Source of the DNA: Gordonia paraffinivorans NBRC 108238
Lineage (GTDB): Bacteria > Actinomycetota > Actinomycetes > Mycobacteriales > Mycobacteriaceae
DNA: 64,000 nucleotides
NCBI RefSeq assembly: GCF_000344155.1
Contig: NZ_BAOQ01000018.1
Span: forward strand, 48,003 to 112,002
Reading direction: 5' to 3'
Of the stretch, positions 50,225-60,557 are shown piece by piece. The position numbers and the translations under genes are program-made. Position 1 is the first letter of the stretch. Every line of letters begins with the position of its first letter. The notes under the pieces are model-generated. The model saw nothing but the letters and a program-made list of their open reading frames with translations. It made no database searches and was not told where the DNA came from.

Positions 50225-50240
50225 CCTGCTGATCGCCTGA

Positions 50241-50280
50241 TTCTGCCCGCACCCGAAAAGGGTGCGGGCAGAATTGTTTT
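50241..50280 (+). terminator. Intrinsic terminator of fba
   Basis: A perfect 14-bp stem (TTCTGCCCGCACCC with GGGTGCGGGCAGAA), a GAAAA loop and a following TTGTTTT, 16 bp after the fba stop. Confidence 0.95.
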
Positions 50281-50338
50281 CGCAGGTGGGCGGACACCCT
50301 GCAGGGCCTGGCCGGCGCTGTCCGCCGAGCGGCCGCAG

Positions 50339-50929
50339 TCAGTCTCCGGAGGTCCGCCAGTCTCCGGAGATCCGCGTGGCCTTGCGCTCCCCGCGAGTCA
50401 GGGGAGGTAGGTGCTCGACGGCTCCGGCGACGGCCGCGAGGAGCCCGCTCGTCCGGCGGGCCGGAGCAGACCAGCGTCCTTCGGTGCGTGCCGCCGCGTC
50501 GAGCAGGTCTCGCGACCGGTCGAGGACGGTGAGGGGGAGTGCGGACAGCGCGTTGCCGGGCGGGCGGCGGGCGACGACCGGGTGCGGACGTGTCGGGGCG
50601 GTGGATCGCACCGCCTGCCAGTAGGTCCCGAGCCGGATGAGATCCTCACGGGTACACGCTTGCTGCAGCCGCGGGAGGAGGACGTCCTCCTCGTCGCGGA
50701 CGTCCTCGCGCAGCAGGCGGACGATCTCGTCGAACAGCCGATGGGGTTCGGGGGAGTCGACGCCGAGCTTCTCCAGCGACGTGAACAGCTCGTTGATCGC
50801 CTGGTGTTCCTTCTCGACCTCGAGAGTCAGTTGCTCTCCGTCGGCCAGGCGCCGCCGCAGAGCGGGCCACAGCACCACTTCCTCGGCGAAGGCGTGCGGG
50901 AAGACCAGCCGGCAGAGGTCGTTGAGCAC
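50339..50929 (-). CDS. Hemerythrin-like protein lacking its first helix
   Basis: A 196-residue soluble protein with part of the hemerythrin HHE domain: VFPHAFAEEVVLWPALRRR (helix 2 His and Glu), EKEHQAINELF (helix 3 His) and LLREDVRDEEDVLLPRL (helix 4). The usual helix-1 His is missing because the frame closes a few codons upstream, and the helix-4 His is Asp, so a full di-iron site is unlikely. The C-terminal 90 residues are Arg/Ala-rich and unrecognised. The GTG at 50929 is the only available start and its ribosome site is poor. The gene may be 5'-truncated. Confidence 0.65.
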   Translation of the reverse strand: MLNDLCRLVFPHAFAEEVVLWPALRRRLADGEQLTLEVEKEHQAINELFTSLEKLGVDSPEPHRLFDEIVRLLREDVRDEEDVLLPRLQQACTREDLIRLGTYWQAVRSTAPTRPHPVVARRPPGNALSALPLTVLDRSRDLLDAAARTEGRWSAPARRTSGLLAAVAGAVEHLPPLTRGERKATRISGDWRTSGD

Positions 50930-50942
50930 CGCCGAACCGGGG

Positions 50943-51260
50943 TCAGTTGGTGAGCAGACCCACGATCACCGCGACGGCCAGCCCGATCATCACGAGTGCG
51001 GAGATCACGACGGCAGGGTCCATGCGGTTGCCGCGGTCGCTTCCGTTGCCTGCGGTCGCCGATCGCAGGTGTGCGTCGGCGATCCGACGCGGTGGCGCCG
51101 GAAGGCGACGAGACGCCGGCTCCACCGGTGGGATCGCCGGAGGCGGGGGAGCGAAGTACGCAGGTGTTCTCGGTTCGCGGTGGCCCGGTCCCGGTACGGG
51201 AGCAGCGGTGGCCTGCCGGCGCGGGCCGACGATCGCCTCGTGCCCGTGACCGGAGGTCAC
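50943..51260 (-). CDS. Proline-rich small protein with a C-terminal membrane anchor
   Basis: A 105-residue protein whose GTG overlaps the stop of the Rv0361-like gene (GTGA). The first 75 residues are Pro/Arg/Ala-rich and disordered (PAYFAPPPPAIPPVEPASRR). The last 26 form one TM helix ending at the terminus (VVISALVMIGLAVAVIVGLL), so it would be tail-anchored. No family is recognised. Translational coupling suggests that it works with the large membrane protein upstream. Confidence 0.55.
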   Translation of the reverse strand: MTSGHGHEAIVGPRRQATAAPVPGPGHREPRTPAYFAPPPPAIPPVEPASRRLPAPPRRIADAHLRSATAGNGSDRGNRMDPAVVISALVMIGLAVAVIVGLLTN

Positions 51261-53317
51261 GTGGGGTTGCACACCTTCCAGGTGTCGCCCTCGCGCTGCA
51301 GGTTCAGTGTCACCGTCTCGGGCTGGTCCGGCGTGCTGGTGTGCACCGCCACCACCTCGACCACGGCCTGATCGCCGCCCTCGACCACGCGCACGGCGTT
51401 GATGGACTGGGTCTGGACCAACTCGTTGCGTGCCTTCTGCGCCTCGTAGGTCTTCTGGTAGGCCGCGTCGTCGAAGTCGGTGTAGAAGGCGTTGAGCTCC
51501 CCGCAGGTCACCGATCGCAGCGTCGAGAGGTCTCCCTCGTAGAGCGCGGTGGTGTAGTCGAGCGCCACCTCGGCGGCCTCGTCGGCCGGCGCGGGCGTGC
51601 GCATGGTGTAGGCGAGGATGATGCCGACCACGACTGCGGCGACCACGACGAGGGCGGCCACCGCGACGAGCAGGCCCTTGCCACGTTTCTTCGTCGGCTT
51701 GGACGCCGGCTTGTCGCCCGGGATGACCTGCGGCTGGTGCGCGACGGTCGTCCACTCGCCGGTCGAGGGATCGTCGACCGCGGGCGCGGGGAGGGTGTCG
51801 GCGCGGTCGGCGGAGGCGGCATCACCCGCGGTGGCAGTGCCTGCCCCGGCGGCCGGGATGACCTTGGTGGCGGCATCGTCGGATGCCTTTTCGAGATCGA
51901 CCGGGATGGCCTCGGTGGCCGGCTCTGTGGACTCGTCGGTGTCGGTGTCGGTGGCCTCGGATGCCGCGGCCTCCGGAGAGTCGGTCCCGGTGGACTCGTC
52001 CTGGTCTGCGTCGGCCTCGTCGGCGACCGTCTGGCCGGCCTCGTCGGGCTCTCCTTCTTGCGGGCTCTCCGGCTCCTCGCCGGCCTCGGCGTGCTCGTCG
52101 CCGTCGGCCTGCGCCTGGTCGGCTTCTTCGGGGTCGGCTTCTTCGGGGTCGGCTTCTTCGGTGGCCTCGGCCTCCTCGGCGACGGCTGACTCGGCAGCGG
52201 ACTCCTCCGCAGCGGCCTCGTCAGTGTCCTCGGCGTCGCCCCCGGTGCCGTCCGTCTCGGCCGATTCGTCATCGGCCGCTGCGGTCTCCGGTCCGTCGTC
52301 AACGGCGGCAACCACCGCTGCGGCGGCTGCACCGGCTCCGGCGGCAGCCGCCACCGCCGCGCCGTCGGAGTCGTCGCGTTCCTCGGCGTCAGCGGGGTCG
52401 GCGTCCGCATCGGTCGCGGTGTCGCCCGAGTCGGCCACCTCGGCGTCGGCGTCTTCCGACGCCTCGGCATCCGCGGCCGCACTCTCGATCGGCTCGGTCT
52501 CGGCGGCAGCGGACTGCGAGTCGCCTTCCGCGGCGGGCTCGACCGCCTCGGCGTCGGAACCCTCGGAGTCGGAGCCCTCGGCGTCGGCCTGGGCGGTCAC
52601 GGCCCCGTCGGTCTCGCCGGCATCGCTCTCATCCGAGGTCGGGTCGATCGAGTCGAGATCCTCGAGCTCGCTCGCATCCGGGAGGTCCTCCCGGCGGATC
52701 ACCGTGGTCTTGGAATCGCTCGGGCCCAGGCGCTTCGGCGGCGCCGTAGCGGCTGCGTCGGCGTCCTCGGACGAGGCGACCGCGTCGTCGGAGGTCTCGT
52801 CGTCTGCGGCGAGAGGGTCGATGGAGTCGAGGTCCTCGAGGTCCTCCGGCGAGGGCAGGTTGTCGCGACTGATCACCTGCGTGGCGCCGTCGATGCCGCG
52901 TCCGCCCTTGGGCTTCGGACCCTTCCGCTCGGGGACATCGGGAGTCTCGGGGAAATCGGGAGTCTCGGGGGCATCGGAGGTCTCGGCGGCAGAGGCGTCG
53001 GTGCCGGCGTCGACGGGATCAGTCGCCCGGTCCTCTGGGGTCTCGTTGCGGGTGCGATCGTCCACAGCTGGCTCGTGGCCCTCTCTGCTGGTGCTCTCGG
53101 TCACGGCGTCGGCGCCGGTCGGAACAGTATCCGTGGTCTTGTCTGCGATGTCCTGGCGTGGTCGAGCCCCCAGGTCGGCATCAGTCGTCGGCCCGGCAGT
53201 GCCCCGGGGGTCGGTGCCCCGGGTGGCGGCGCGTCGAACGCGACGTTCGTCACGGACCTGGCGCAGCGACGTGAGCGCCCTGGTGACCGCTGTCCTCGGC
53301 CCGTCTGATCGAGCCAT
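51257..53317 (-). CDS. Rv0361-like membrane protein with a very long acidic cytosolic region
   Basis: A 686-residue single-pass protein. Residues 1-545 are cytosolic, low-complexity, rich in Asp, Glu, Ala, Ser and Thr. A basic KPTKKRGKG stretch precedes the TM helix (about 547-570). A C-terminal extracytoplasmic domain of about 110 residues follows (VALDYTTALYEGDLSTLRSV, DTWKVCNPT), with two Cys that could pair. Three TxVI motifs (T146, T204, T484) fit phospho-Thr FHA-binding sites, and LEDLDSIDP is repeated after the first two. Position identifies it with Rv0361, which is much shorter (about 275 residues by memory). The function is unknown. Confidence 0.75.
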   Translation of the reverse strand: MARSDGPRTAVTRALTSLRQVRDERRVRRAATRGTDPRGTAGPTTDADLGARPRQDIADKTTDTVPTGADAVTESTSREGHEPAVDDRTRNETPEDRATDPVDAGTDASAAETSDAPETPDFPETPDVPERKGPKPKGGRGIDGATQVISRDNLPSPEDLEDLDSIDPLAADDETSDDAVASSEDADAAATAPPKRLGPSDSKTTVIRREDLPDASELEDLDSIDPTSDESDAGETDGAVTAQADAEGSDSEGSDAEAVEPAAEGDSQSAAAETEPIESAAADAEASEDADAEVADSGDTATDADADPADAEERDDSDGAAVAAAAGAGAAAAAVVAAVDDGPETAAADDESAETDGTGGDAEDTDEAAAEESAAESAVAEEAEATEEADPEEADPEEADQAQADGDEHAEAGEEPESPQEGEPDEAGQTVADEADADQDESTGTDSPEAAASEATDTDTDESTEPATEAIPVDLEKASDDAATKVIPAAGAGTATAGDAASADRADTLPAPAVDDPSTGEWTTVAHQPQVIPGDKPASKPTKKRGKGLLVAVAALVVVAAVVVGIILAYTMRTPAPADEAAEVALDYTTALYEGDLSTLRSVTCGELNAFYTDFDDAAYQKTYEAQKARNELVQTQSINAVRVVEGGDQAVVEVVAVHTSTPDQPETVTLNLQREGDTWKVCNPT

Positions 53318-53484
53318 CGACGATCACCCCGCATTCCGCCCATCGCATGGTTTCGGTCCGGACACCGGAAGCTCCGACGACCGGACCGATTGCGCCATTC
53401 ACCCTAGCGAATCCACCGCAGGTCCAGCACTACGGCATTCGATGGATACGACGGCGGTCTCGGCGTCGGTGCTTGAATATGTGC

Positions 53485-53928
53485 ATGACGTCTTTCGGAG
53501 ATCTCCTCGGACCGCAGCCGGTACTCCTCACCGGTGACGACGAAGCGGAGTCGGACCTGCTCAACGGTGCCGCCCCGGCCGAGGTCGCGGCGGCGCATCC
53601 CACCGCGTCGATCGCCTGGGCGTACCTCGCCGAGGCCGCCCTCGATGCGGCGACCGCCGGCGACGCCCCCGACCCCGCGGGTGTCGTGACCGCCTACGCG
53701 TTCGCCCGCACCGGTTACCACCGCGGACTGGACCAGCTGCGCCGCCACGGGTGGAAGGGCTTCGGCCCGGTGCCGTGGAGCCACGAACCCAACCGCGGGT
53801 TCCTGCGGTGCGTCGGCGCGCTGGCACGTGCCGCCGAGATCATCGGCGAGGAGGACGAGCACGTGCGCTGCCTCGACCTGCTCAACGACTCCGATCCGCA
53901 GGCCGCGGCCGAACTCGGCCTCGTCTAG
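53485..53928 (+). CDS. DUF3151 family protein (Rv0360c-like)
   Basis: A 147-residue soluble helical protein conserved across Actinobacteria. Recognisable blocks are ASIAWAYLAEAALDA, AYAFARTGYHRGLDQLRRHGW, GFGPVPWSHEPNRGFLRC and AEIIGEEDEHVRC. No catalytic function is known. ATG 53485 gives the usual length; an ATG two codons upstream (53479) is possible. It is divergent from the Rv0361-like gene, as in M. tuberculosis. Confidence 0.85.
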   Translation: MTSFGDLLGPQPVLLTGDDEAESDLLNGAAPAEVAAAHPTASIAWAYLAEAALDAATAGDAPDPAGVVTAYAFARTGYHRGLDQLRRHGWKGFGPVPWSHEPNRGFLRCVGALARAAEIIGEEDEHVRCLDLLNDSDPQAAAELGLV

Positions 53929-53946
53929 CGGGCTGTCCCACCTCGG

Positions 53947-55065
53947 ATGGCATCTGCGATCGGCACCCTTCCGCGTCGCGTGTTCGACTCGTTGCCCGAC
54001 GGGCTGAAGCGACGGCTTCGCAGACTGAAGATCTCGCTGGTCCCGATCGTCCAGTGCGCGTTGGCGGCCGGGATCGCGTGGTGGATCGCGACGCATGTCT
54101 TCGCCCACCCCGATCCGTTCTTCGCGCCGATCGCGGCCGTCATCTCCCTCGGGCTCGGTCTCGGACGCCGCTGGCGCCGGTCGGTCGAACTCGTCGGCGG
54201 CGTCGCCATCGGCATCTTCGTCGGCGACCTGTTCATCGGCGCGGTCGGCAAGGGCGCGTGGCAGATCATGGTCGTGGTCATCCTCGCGATGTCCCTGGCC
54301 GTGATCCTCGACGACGGCCTGCTCATCCCGATGCAGGCGGCGTCCTCGGCCGTGCTGGTCGCGACCCTGCTCCCGCCGGGAGGCGTCGCAGGTTTCCACC
54401 GCGCGCTCGACGCGCTCATCGGCGGGGTCGTGGGCATACTCGTCGCCGCGCTGTTCCCGGTCAATCCGGCCAATCGGGCGCGAGAGGACGCGGCCGCCGT
54501 GCTCACCACGGTCCGCGACGCGGCACGCACGGTCGCCGAGGGTCTGCGGGCCGCCGACACCGAGCCGATCGCCGCCGCCCTGGAGAAGGCGCGCGGAACC
54601 CAGGCCGCGATCAACAAGATGCGGACCGACATGACCGGAGGCCGGGAGGTCACCCGGATATCGCCGCTCTACTGGAGTTCCCGCGACCGTCTCGACCGGC
54701 TGATGCGCACCGCGGATCCCATCGACAACGCGGTCCGCAACTTCCGGATCATCGCCCGCCGGTCGCTGGCCATCACGCAGCGCGGTGAACGGGTCCGGCC
54801 AGAGCTGATCGAGATCATCGACGACATCGGCGGCGCCTTCGAGGTGCTGCGCCACATGATGCTCGCCGACCCCGGGGAGGACCCCGACCCGGTGGAGGCC
54901 GCGCGGGTGATCCGGTCGATCGTGCGCAAGGCGCGCAAGGACCTGGCCGAGAACAGCGAGCTGTCCGAGGCCGCGCTCCTGGCCGAGATCAGGTCGCTCC
55001 TCGTCGACCTGTTGATGGTTGCCGGCCTCCGGCGCTCGTCCGCACTCGCGACCCTGCGAGGCTGA
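53947..55065 (+). CDS. FUSC-family membrane protein (aromatic-acid-exporter-like)
   Basis: A 372-residue protein with one set of about six TM helices in residues 30-170 (VQCALAAGIAWWIATHVF, FFAPIAAVISLGLGLGRRWRRS, GVAIGIFVGDLFIGAVG, DALIGGVVGILVAALFP). A soluble helical cytosolic region makes up the rest. This is the FUSC/YccS-AaeB half-size architecture found in actinobacteria. The substrate is unknown. It starts 19 bp after the DUF3151 stop and may share its transcript. Confidence 0.82.
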   Translation: MASAIGTLPRRVFDSLPDGLKRRLRRLKISLVPIVQCALAAGIAWWIATHVFAHPDPFFAPIAAVISLGLGLGRRWRRSVELVGGVAIGIFVGDLFIGAVGKGAWQIMVVVILAMSLAVILDDGLLIPMQAASSAVLVATLLPPGGVAGFHRALDALIGGVVGILVAALFPVNPANRAREDAAAVLTTVRDAARTVAEGLRAADTEPIAAALEKARGTQAAINKMRTDMTGGREVTRISPLYWSSRDRLDRLMRTADPIDNAVRNFRIIARRSLAITQRGERVRPELIEIIDDIGGAFEVLRHMMLADPGEDPDPVEAARVIRSIVRKARKDLAENSELSEAALLAEIRSLLVDLLMVAGLRRSSALATLRG

Positions 55066-55104
55066 CCCGGGGCGACCGGCGAGACCGGGAGGAGGGCGGT
55101 TGCC

Positions 55105-55128
55105 ATATATGCGTAACTACGCATATAT
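55105..55128. promoter_or_regulatory. SmtB/ArsR-type metal operator overlapping the CDF promoter
   Basis: ATATATGCGTA and TACGCATATAT, perfect 11-bp arms with AC between, lie just upstream of the exporter gene. This is the 12-2-12-like form bound by zinc or cobalt/nickel-sensing ArsR/SmtB proteins. A TATATT hexamer at 55124-55129 may be the -10 box, so bound repressor would block transcription. The repressor is not encoded nearby. Confidence 0.75.
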
Positions 55129-55138
55129 TGGCCCGACC

Positions 55139-56059
55139 ATGGGGCACTCTCATTCGCACGCGCACTCCCACACCCCCGTCGCCGGGGAAGCGGGACGGCG
55201 ACGCCTGTGGCCGATGACCCTCGCGGTGTTCCTCATCGGCAGCTTCTTCGTCGTCGAACTCGTCACCGGCATCCTGGTCGACTCGCTGGCGCTGATCGCC
55301 GACGCCGGCCACATGCTCACCGACGTCGTCGCGCTGATGATGGGCCTGACCGCGCTGCTCCTCGGACGACACGGGCGCATCACCGACTCCCGCAGCTTCG
55401 GCTGGTACCGGGCCGAGGTGTTCACCGCGGTGGCCAACGCGCTCCTGCTGATCGGCGTCGCGGTCTTCGTGTTCGTCGAGGCGATCGAGAGGATCGGGAA
55501 GGACCCCGAGGTCCCGGGCCTGACGCTGATCGTCGTCGCGACCCTGGGCCTGGCGGTGAACCTCGCCGTGATGCTGTTGCTGCGCGCGGACTCACGCGAG
55601 TCCATCGCGGTGCGGGGCGCCTACCTGGAGGTGCTCGCGGACGCGGTCGGCAGTGTCGGAGTGCTGGTGGCGGGCATCGTCGCGCTGACCACCGGCTGGG
55701 GCTACGCGGACGTGGTGGCCGCGGTCCTGATCGCACTCTGGGTGGTCCCGCGGGCGCTGCGGCTGGCCATCGACGCGCTGCGCATCCTCAACCAGCAGGC
55801 GCCGGCCCACATCGACGTCGAGGCGCTGCGGACCGACCTCGCGGAGATCCCCGCCGTCGACGACGTCCACGACCTGCACGTGTGGACCCTGACCACCGGC
55901 ATGGACGTCGCCACGGTGCACCTCGGCAGCCGGCACCCGAACTCCGAGGTGCTGCCCGCCGCGCAGGCGATCCTGGCGAAACACGGACTCGACCACGCCA
56001 CCGTGCAGGTGGACCCCGAGGGCGAGGACAGACGATGCCGGGACGAACTCACCTGGTGA
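55139..56059 (+). CDS. Cation-diffusion-facilitator metal exporter
   Basis: A 306-residue, six-TM proton-coupled exporter of zinc or related divalent cations. It begins with a His-rich tail (MGHSHSHAHSHT). The TM2 metal pair HxxxD is in DAGHMLTD. In TM5 the matching position reads EVLAD, with Glu where most zinc CDFs have His, so metal selectivity may differ. The C-terminal metallochaperone-like domain follows (about 215-306, DDVHDLHVWTLTTG). ATG 55139 lies about ten bases after the -10 candidate, so the transcript may be nearly leaderless. Confidence 0.88.
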   Translation: MGHSHSHAHSHTPVAGEAGRRRLWPMTLAVFLIGSFFVVELVTGILVDSLALIADAGHMLTDVVALMMGLTALLLGRHGRITDSRSFGWYRAEVFTAVANALLLIGVAVFVFVEAIERIGKDPEVPGLTLIVVATLGLAVNLAVMLLLRADSRESIAVRGAYLEVLADAVGSVGVLVAGIVALTTGWGYADVVAAVLIALWVVPRALRLAIDALRILNQQAPAHIDVEALRTDLAEIPAVDDVHDLHVWTLTTGMDVATVHLGSRHPNSEVLPAAQAILAKHGLDHATVQVDPEGEDRRCRDELTW

Positions 56060-56108
56060 ACGGTGGTCCATCTCGCCGGTGATGTCGGTTATGTCTTAGA
56101 TTTTCGGC

Positions 56109-56939
56109 ATGGATCGACGCGAATTCCTCGCGGTGCTGGCCGCGGGAACCGTAGGCGCCCTGACCGCGGCCTCGGTGGCCGGATGTGCTTCGGAGGTCCC
56201 GGCCGCCGAGGTCGCCTCCGCCCCGCCCACCCCCTCCACGCCGCCGACGCCGAGCACCCCGGCCTCACTCTCGACCACGCCGGCAGGTCTGTTGCCGCCC
56301 GCGGTCGGTGCCAAGCACCCGCTCCCGGACGAACCGATCACGGCGCTGCCGGGCAAAGGGCGGCACATCGCGCTGACCGTCGACGACGGCGCGAGTTCCG
56401 AGGTCGTCGGCGCCTACGTGAAGTTCGCGCAGGACACCGGCGCGCGGTTCACGTTCTTCGTGACCGGGTCGTTCGACGGCTGGACCGATCATCGTGACGA
56501 ACTGCGGCCGCTCGTCGAGTCGGGGCAGATCCAGCTCGGCAACCACACCTGGACGCATCCCGCGCTCACCGAGTTGTCGGGCAAGCAGATCGCCGACGAA
56601 CTGGGCCGGACCAAGCGCTTCCTGAAGAACACCTACGGCGTCGACGGCACCCCGTACTACCGTCCGCCGTTCGGCTACCACAACGCCGCGGTGGACGCGG
56701 TGGCCGCCGACCTCGGCTACACGATGCCGACGCTCTGGTACGGCTCGCTGTCGGACTCCGGCCTGATCACCGAGAAGTATCTGGTGCAGTGCGCCCGCAA
56801 GTACTTCCAGCCGCAGTCGGTCGTGATCGGCCACGCCAACCACGATCCGGTGACGAAGGTCTATCCGAAGCTGGTGGACATCATCAAACGGCGCAACCTC
56901 CGCATGGTGACGCTCGACGACTACTTCCAGAGCACCTAG
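56109..56939 (+). CDS. Polysaccharide deacetylase (NodB fold) lipoprotein
   Basis: A 276-residue exported protein. The N-terminus is a Tat-like signal with a lipobox (RREFLAVLAAGTVGALTAAS, then VAGC), so it is probably an N-terminally lipidated cell-surface protein. A Pro/Thr-rich linker (about 30-60) leads to the NodB domain: LTVDDGASSEVV (catalytic Asp, metal Asp), GNHTWTHPALTEL (metal His pair), RPPFGYHNAAVDA and a terminal VIGHAN with the catalytic His. It likely deacetylates a cell-wall glycan. It is a single gene ending at a terminator. Confidence 0.88.
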   Translation: MDRREFLAVLAAGTVGALTAASVAGCASEVPAAEVASAPPTPSTPPTPSTPASLSTTPAGLLPPAVGAKHPLPDEPITALPGKGRHIALTVDDGASSEVVGAYVKFAQDTGARFTFFVTGSFDGWTDHRDELRPLVESGQIQLGNHTWTHPALTELSGKQIADELGRTKRFLKNTYGVDGTPYYRPPFGYHNAAVDAVAADLGYTMPTLWYGSLSDSGLITEKYLVQCARKYFQPQSVVIGHANHDPVTKVYPKLVDIIKRRNLRMVTLDDYFQST

Positions 56940-56959
56940 GAACCGGAGCCCGGCGGCCT

Positions 56960-56984
56960 CCCGCGCGCAACCGCGCGGGGTTTT
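56960..56984 (+). terminator. Intrinsic terminator after the deacetylase gene
   Basis: CCCGCGCG and CGCGCGGG form an 8-bp stem with a CAAC loop, followed by GTTTT, 20 bp after the stop. Confidence 0.85.
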
Positions 56985-57043
56985 CGCTCACGCTGATTCC
57001 ATTCGCGCGACGAACGGCGTGACGCCGATACCGTGTGCCGGTC

Positions 57044-58468
57044 ATGGCCAGCACCCTGCAGACTCCCGCGTCCCCTGTCCGCCCTGCGACCGTCGGCGAG
57101 ACCGACGCCGAGCGCCGCAAGCGACTCCGCACGGTCGTGGCCGCGAGCCTCCTCGGCACCACGGTCGAGTGGTATGACTTCTTCCTCTACGCAACGGCCG
57201 CGAGTCTCGTGTTCAACACGCTGTTCTTCCCGGACCAGAGCTCGTTCGTGGGCACGCTGCTGTCGTTCGCGACGTTCGCCGTCGGATTCGTGGTCCGCCC
57301 CATCGGCGGGGTGATCTTCGGGCACATCGGCGACCGGATCGGCCGCAAGCGCACCCTCGCGATCACGATGGTGATGATGGGCGTCGCCACCGCCTTGATG
57401 GGCGTGCTGCCGAACGCCGCGTCGGTCGGCGTCGTCGCACCGATCCTCCTGCTCCTGCTGCGCATCGTGCAGGGCTTCGCGCTCGGCGGCGAATGGGCGG
57501 GCGCGGTGCCGCTGTCGGTCGAGCACAGCCCCGAGCGCCGCCGCGGTCTCTTCGGCTCGATCCCGCAGATCGGACTCGCGCTCGGCCTCGCTCTGGGCAC
57601 CGGCGTGTTCGCGTTGCTGCAGGTGGCCCTCGACGACGATGCGTTCCTCACCTACGGCTGGCGCATCGCGTTCCTGGTCAGCATCGTGCTCGTGGTCATC
57701 GGCTTCGTCGTCCGCCTGAAGGTCGACGAGACGCCGGCCTTCGCCGAGGTGACCGAACTCGCGCAGCAGTCGTCGGCGCCGATCCGCGAGGTCGTGACGC
57801 CGCCCAACACCCGCAACACCGTCCTCGGCCTGCTCGCCCGCTGGGGCGAGGGTTCGGCCTTCAACACCTGGGGCGTGTTCGCGATCGCCTACGCCACCAG
57901 CGAACTCGACATGGAGAAGGTCCCGGTCCTGGTGGCGGTGACGATCGCCTCGGTCGTGATGGCCGCACTGCTCCCGGTGTCGGGGCTGCTCACCGACCGG
58001 TTCGGCGCGAAGCCCGTCTACCTCGCCGGCATGGCCGCCTACGGGGTGTCGGTGTACCCGGTGTTCGCCCTGTTCGGGACCGAGAACCTCGTCTGGTTCA
58101 CGGTTGCGCTGGTGATCGTGTTCGGCGTGGTCCACGCGCTGTTCTACGGCGCGCAGGGGACGCTGTTCGCGAGTCTGTACCCGACGCGCGTGCGGTACAC
58201 GGGGCTGTCGGTCGTCTACCAGTTCTCCGGCATCTACGCCTCGGGCCTGACGCCGCTCATCCTCACCGCGCTCATCGGGGCGGCGTCGGGCTCGCCGTGG
58301 CTCGCTGCCGGATACCTCGCGCTCACCGCGGTGATCAGCGTGGTCGCGACCACGCTGATCCGACGCGACGACCTGCACCTGGCGACCGGCGTCAGCGCCG
58401 TCGAGGCCGAGCACGAACCGCGGGCGTCGGCTCCGGTGACGGAGACAGAACCGGTGCCCGTCGGCTGA
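57044..58468 (+). CDS. MFS metabolite:proton symporter (MHS family)
   Basis: A 474-residue, 12-TM symporter of the shikimate/citrate/alpha-ketoglutarate branch. Family features are SLLGTTVEWYDFFLYATAAS, RPIGGVIFGHIGDRIGRKRTL, GFALGGEWAGAVPLSVEH and SLYPTRVRYTGLSVVYQ. The substrate is probably a carboxylate but unassigned. ATG 57044 is preferred to the GTG at 57035. It stands alone between two terminator-like hairpins and is only a distant relative of the island's ProP-like importer. Confidence 0.87.
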   Translation: MASTLQTPASPVRPATVGETDAERRKRLRTVVAASLLGTTVEWYDFFLYATAASLVFNTLFFPDQSSFVGTLLSFATFAVGFVVRPIGGVIFGHIGDRIGRKRTLAITMVMMGVATALMGVLPNAASVGVVAPILLLLLRIVQGFALGGEWAGAVPLSVEHSPERRRGLFGSIPQIGLALGLALGTGVFALLQVALDDDAFLTYGWRIAFLVSIVLVVIGFVVRLKVDETPAFAEVTELAQQSSAPIREVVTPPNTRNTVLGLLARWGEGSAFNTWGVFAIAYATSELDMEKVPVLVAVTIASVVMAALLPVSGLLTDRFGAKPVYLAGMAAYGVSVYPVFALFGTENLVWFTVALVIVFGVVHALFYGAQGTLFASLYPTRVRYTGLSVVYQFSGIYASGLTPLILTALIGAASGSPWLAAGYLALTAVISVVATTLIRRDDLHLATGVSAVEAEHEPRASAPVTETEPVPVG

Positions 58469-58478
58469 CGGGCACCGG
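58451..58478. terminator. Bidirectional hairpin between the MFS and Rv0358-like genes
   Basis: CCGGTGCCCGTC and GACGGGCACCGG form a perfect 12-bp stem with a GGCT loop; the MFS stop codon begins in the loop. It lies between convergent genes and could stop transcription from both sides. No T-tract is seen. Confidence 0.65.
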
Positions 58479-58495
58479 CGCTGGAACCAGCGGAT

Positions 58496-60530
<2,035 letters not shown>

Positions 60531-60557
60531 CGACTCGGCTCTCGGGGCGCTGCTCGC

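Noticed and set aside
51700..53100. Low-complexity acidic stretch as a cell-wall or collagen-like surface repeat
   Set aside because: It precedes the TM helix with a basic cytosolic flank, so by the positive-inside rule it is cytosolic.
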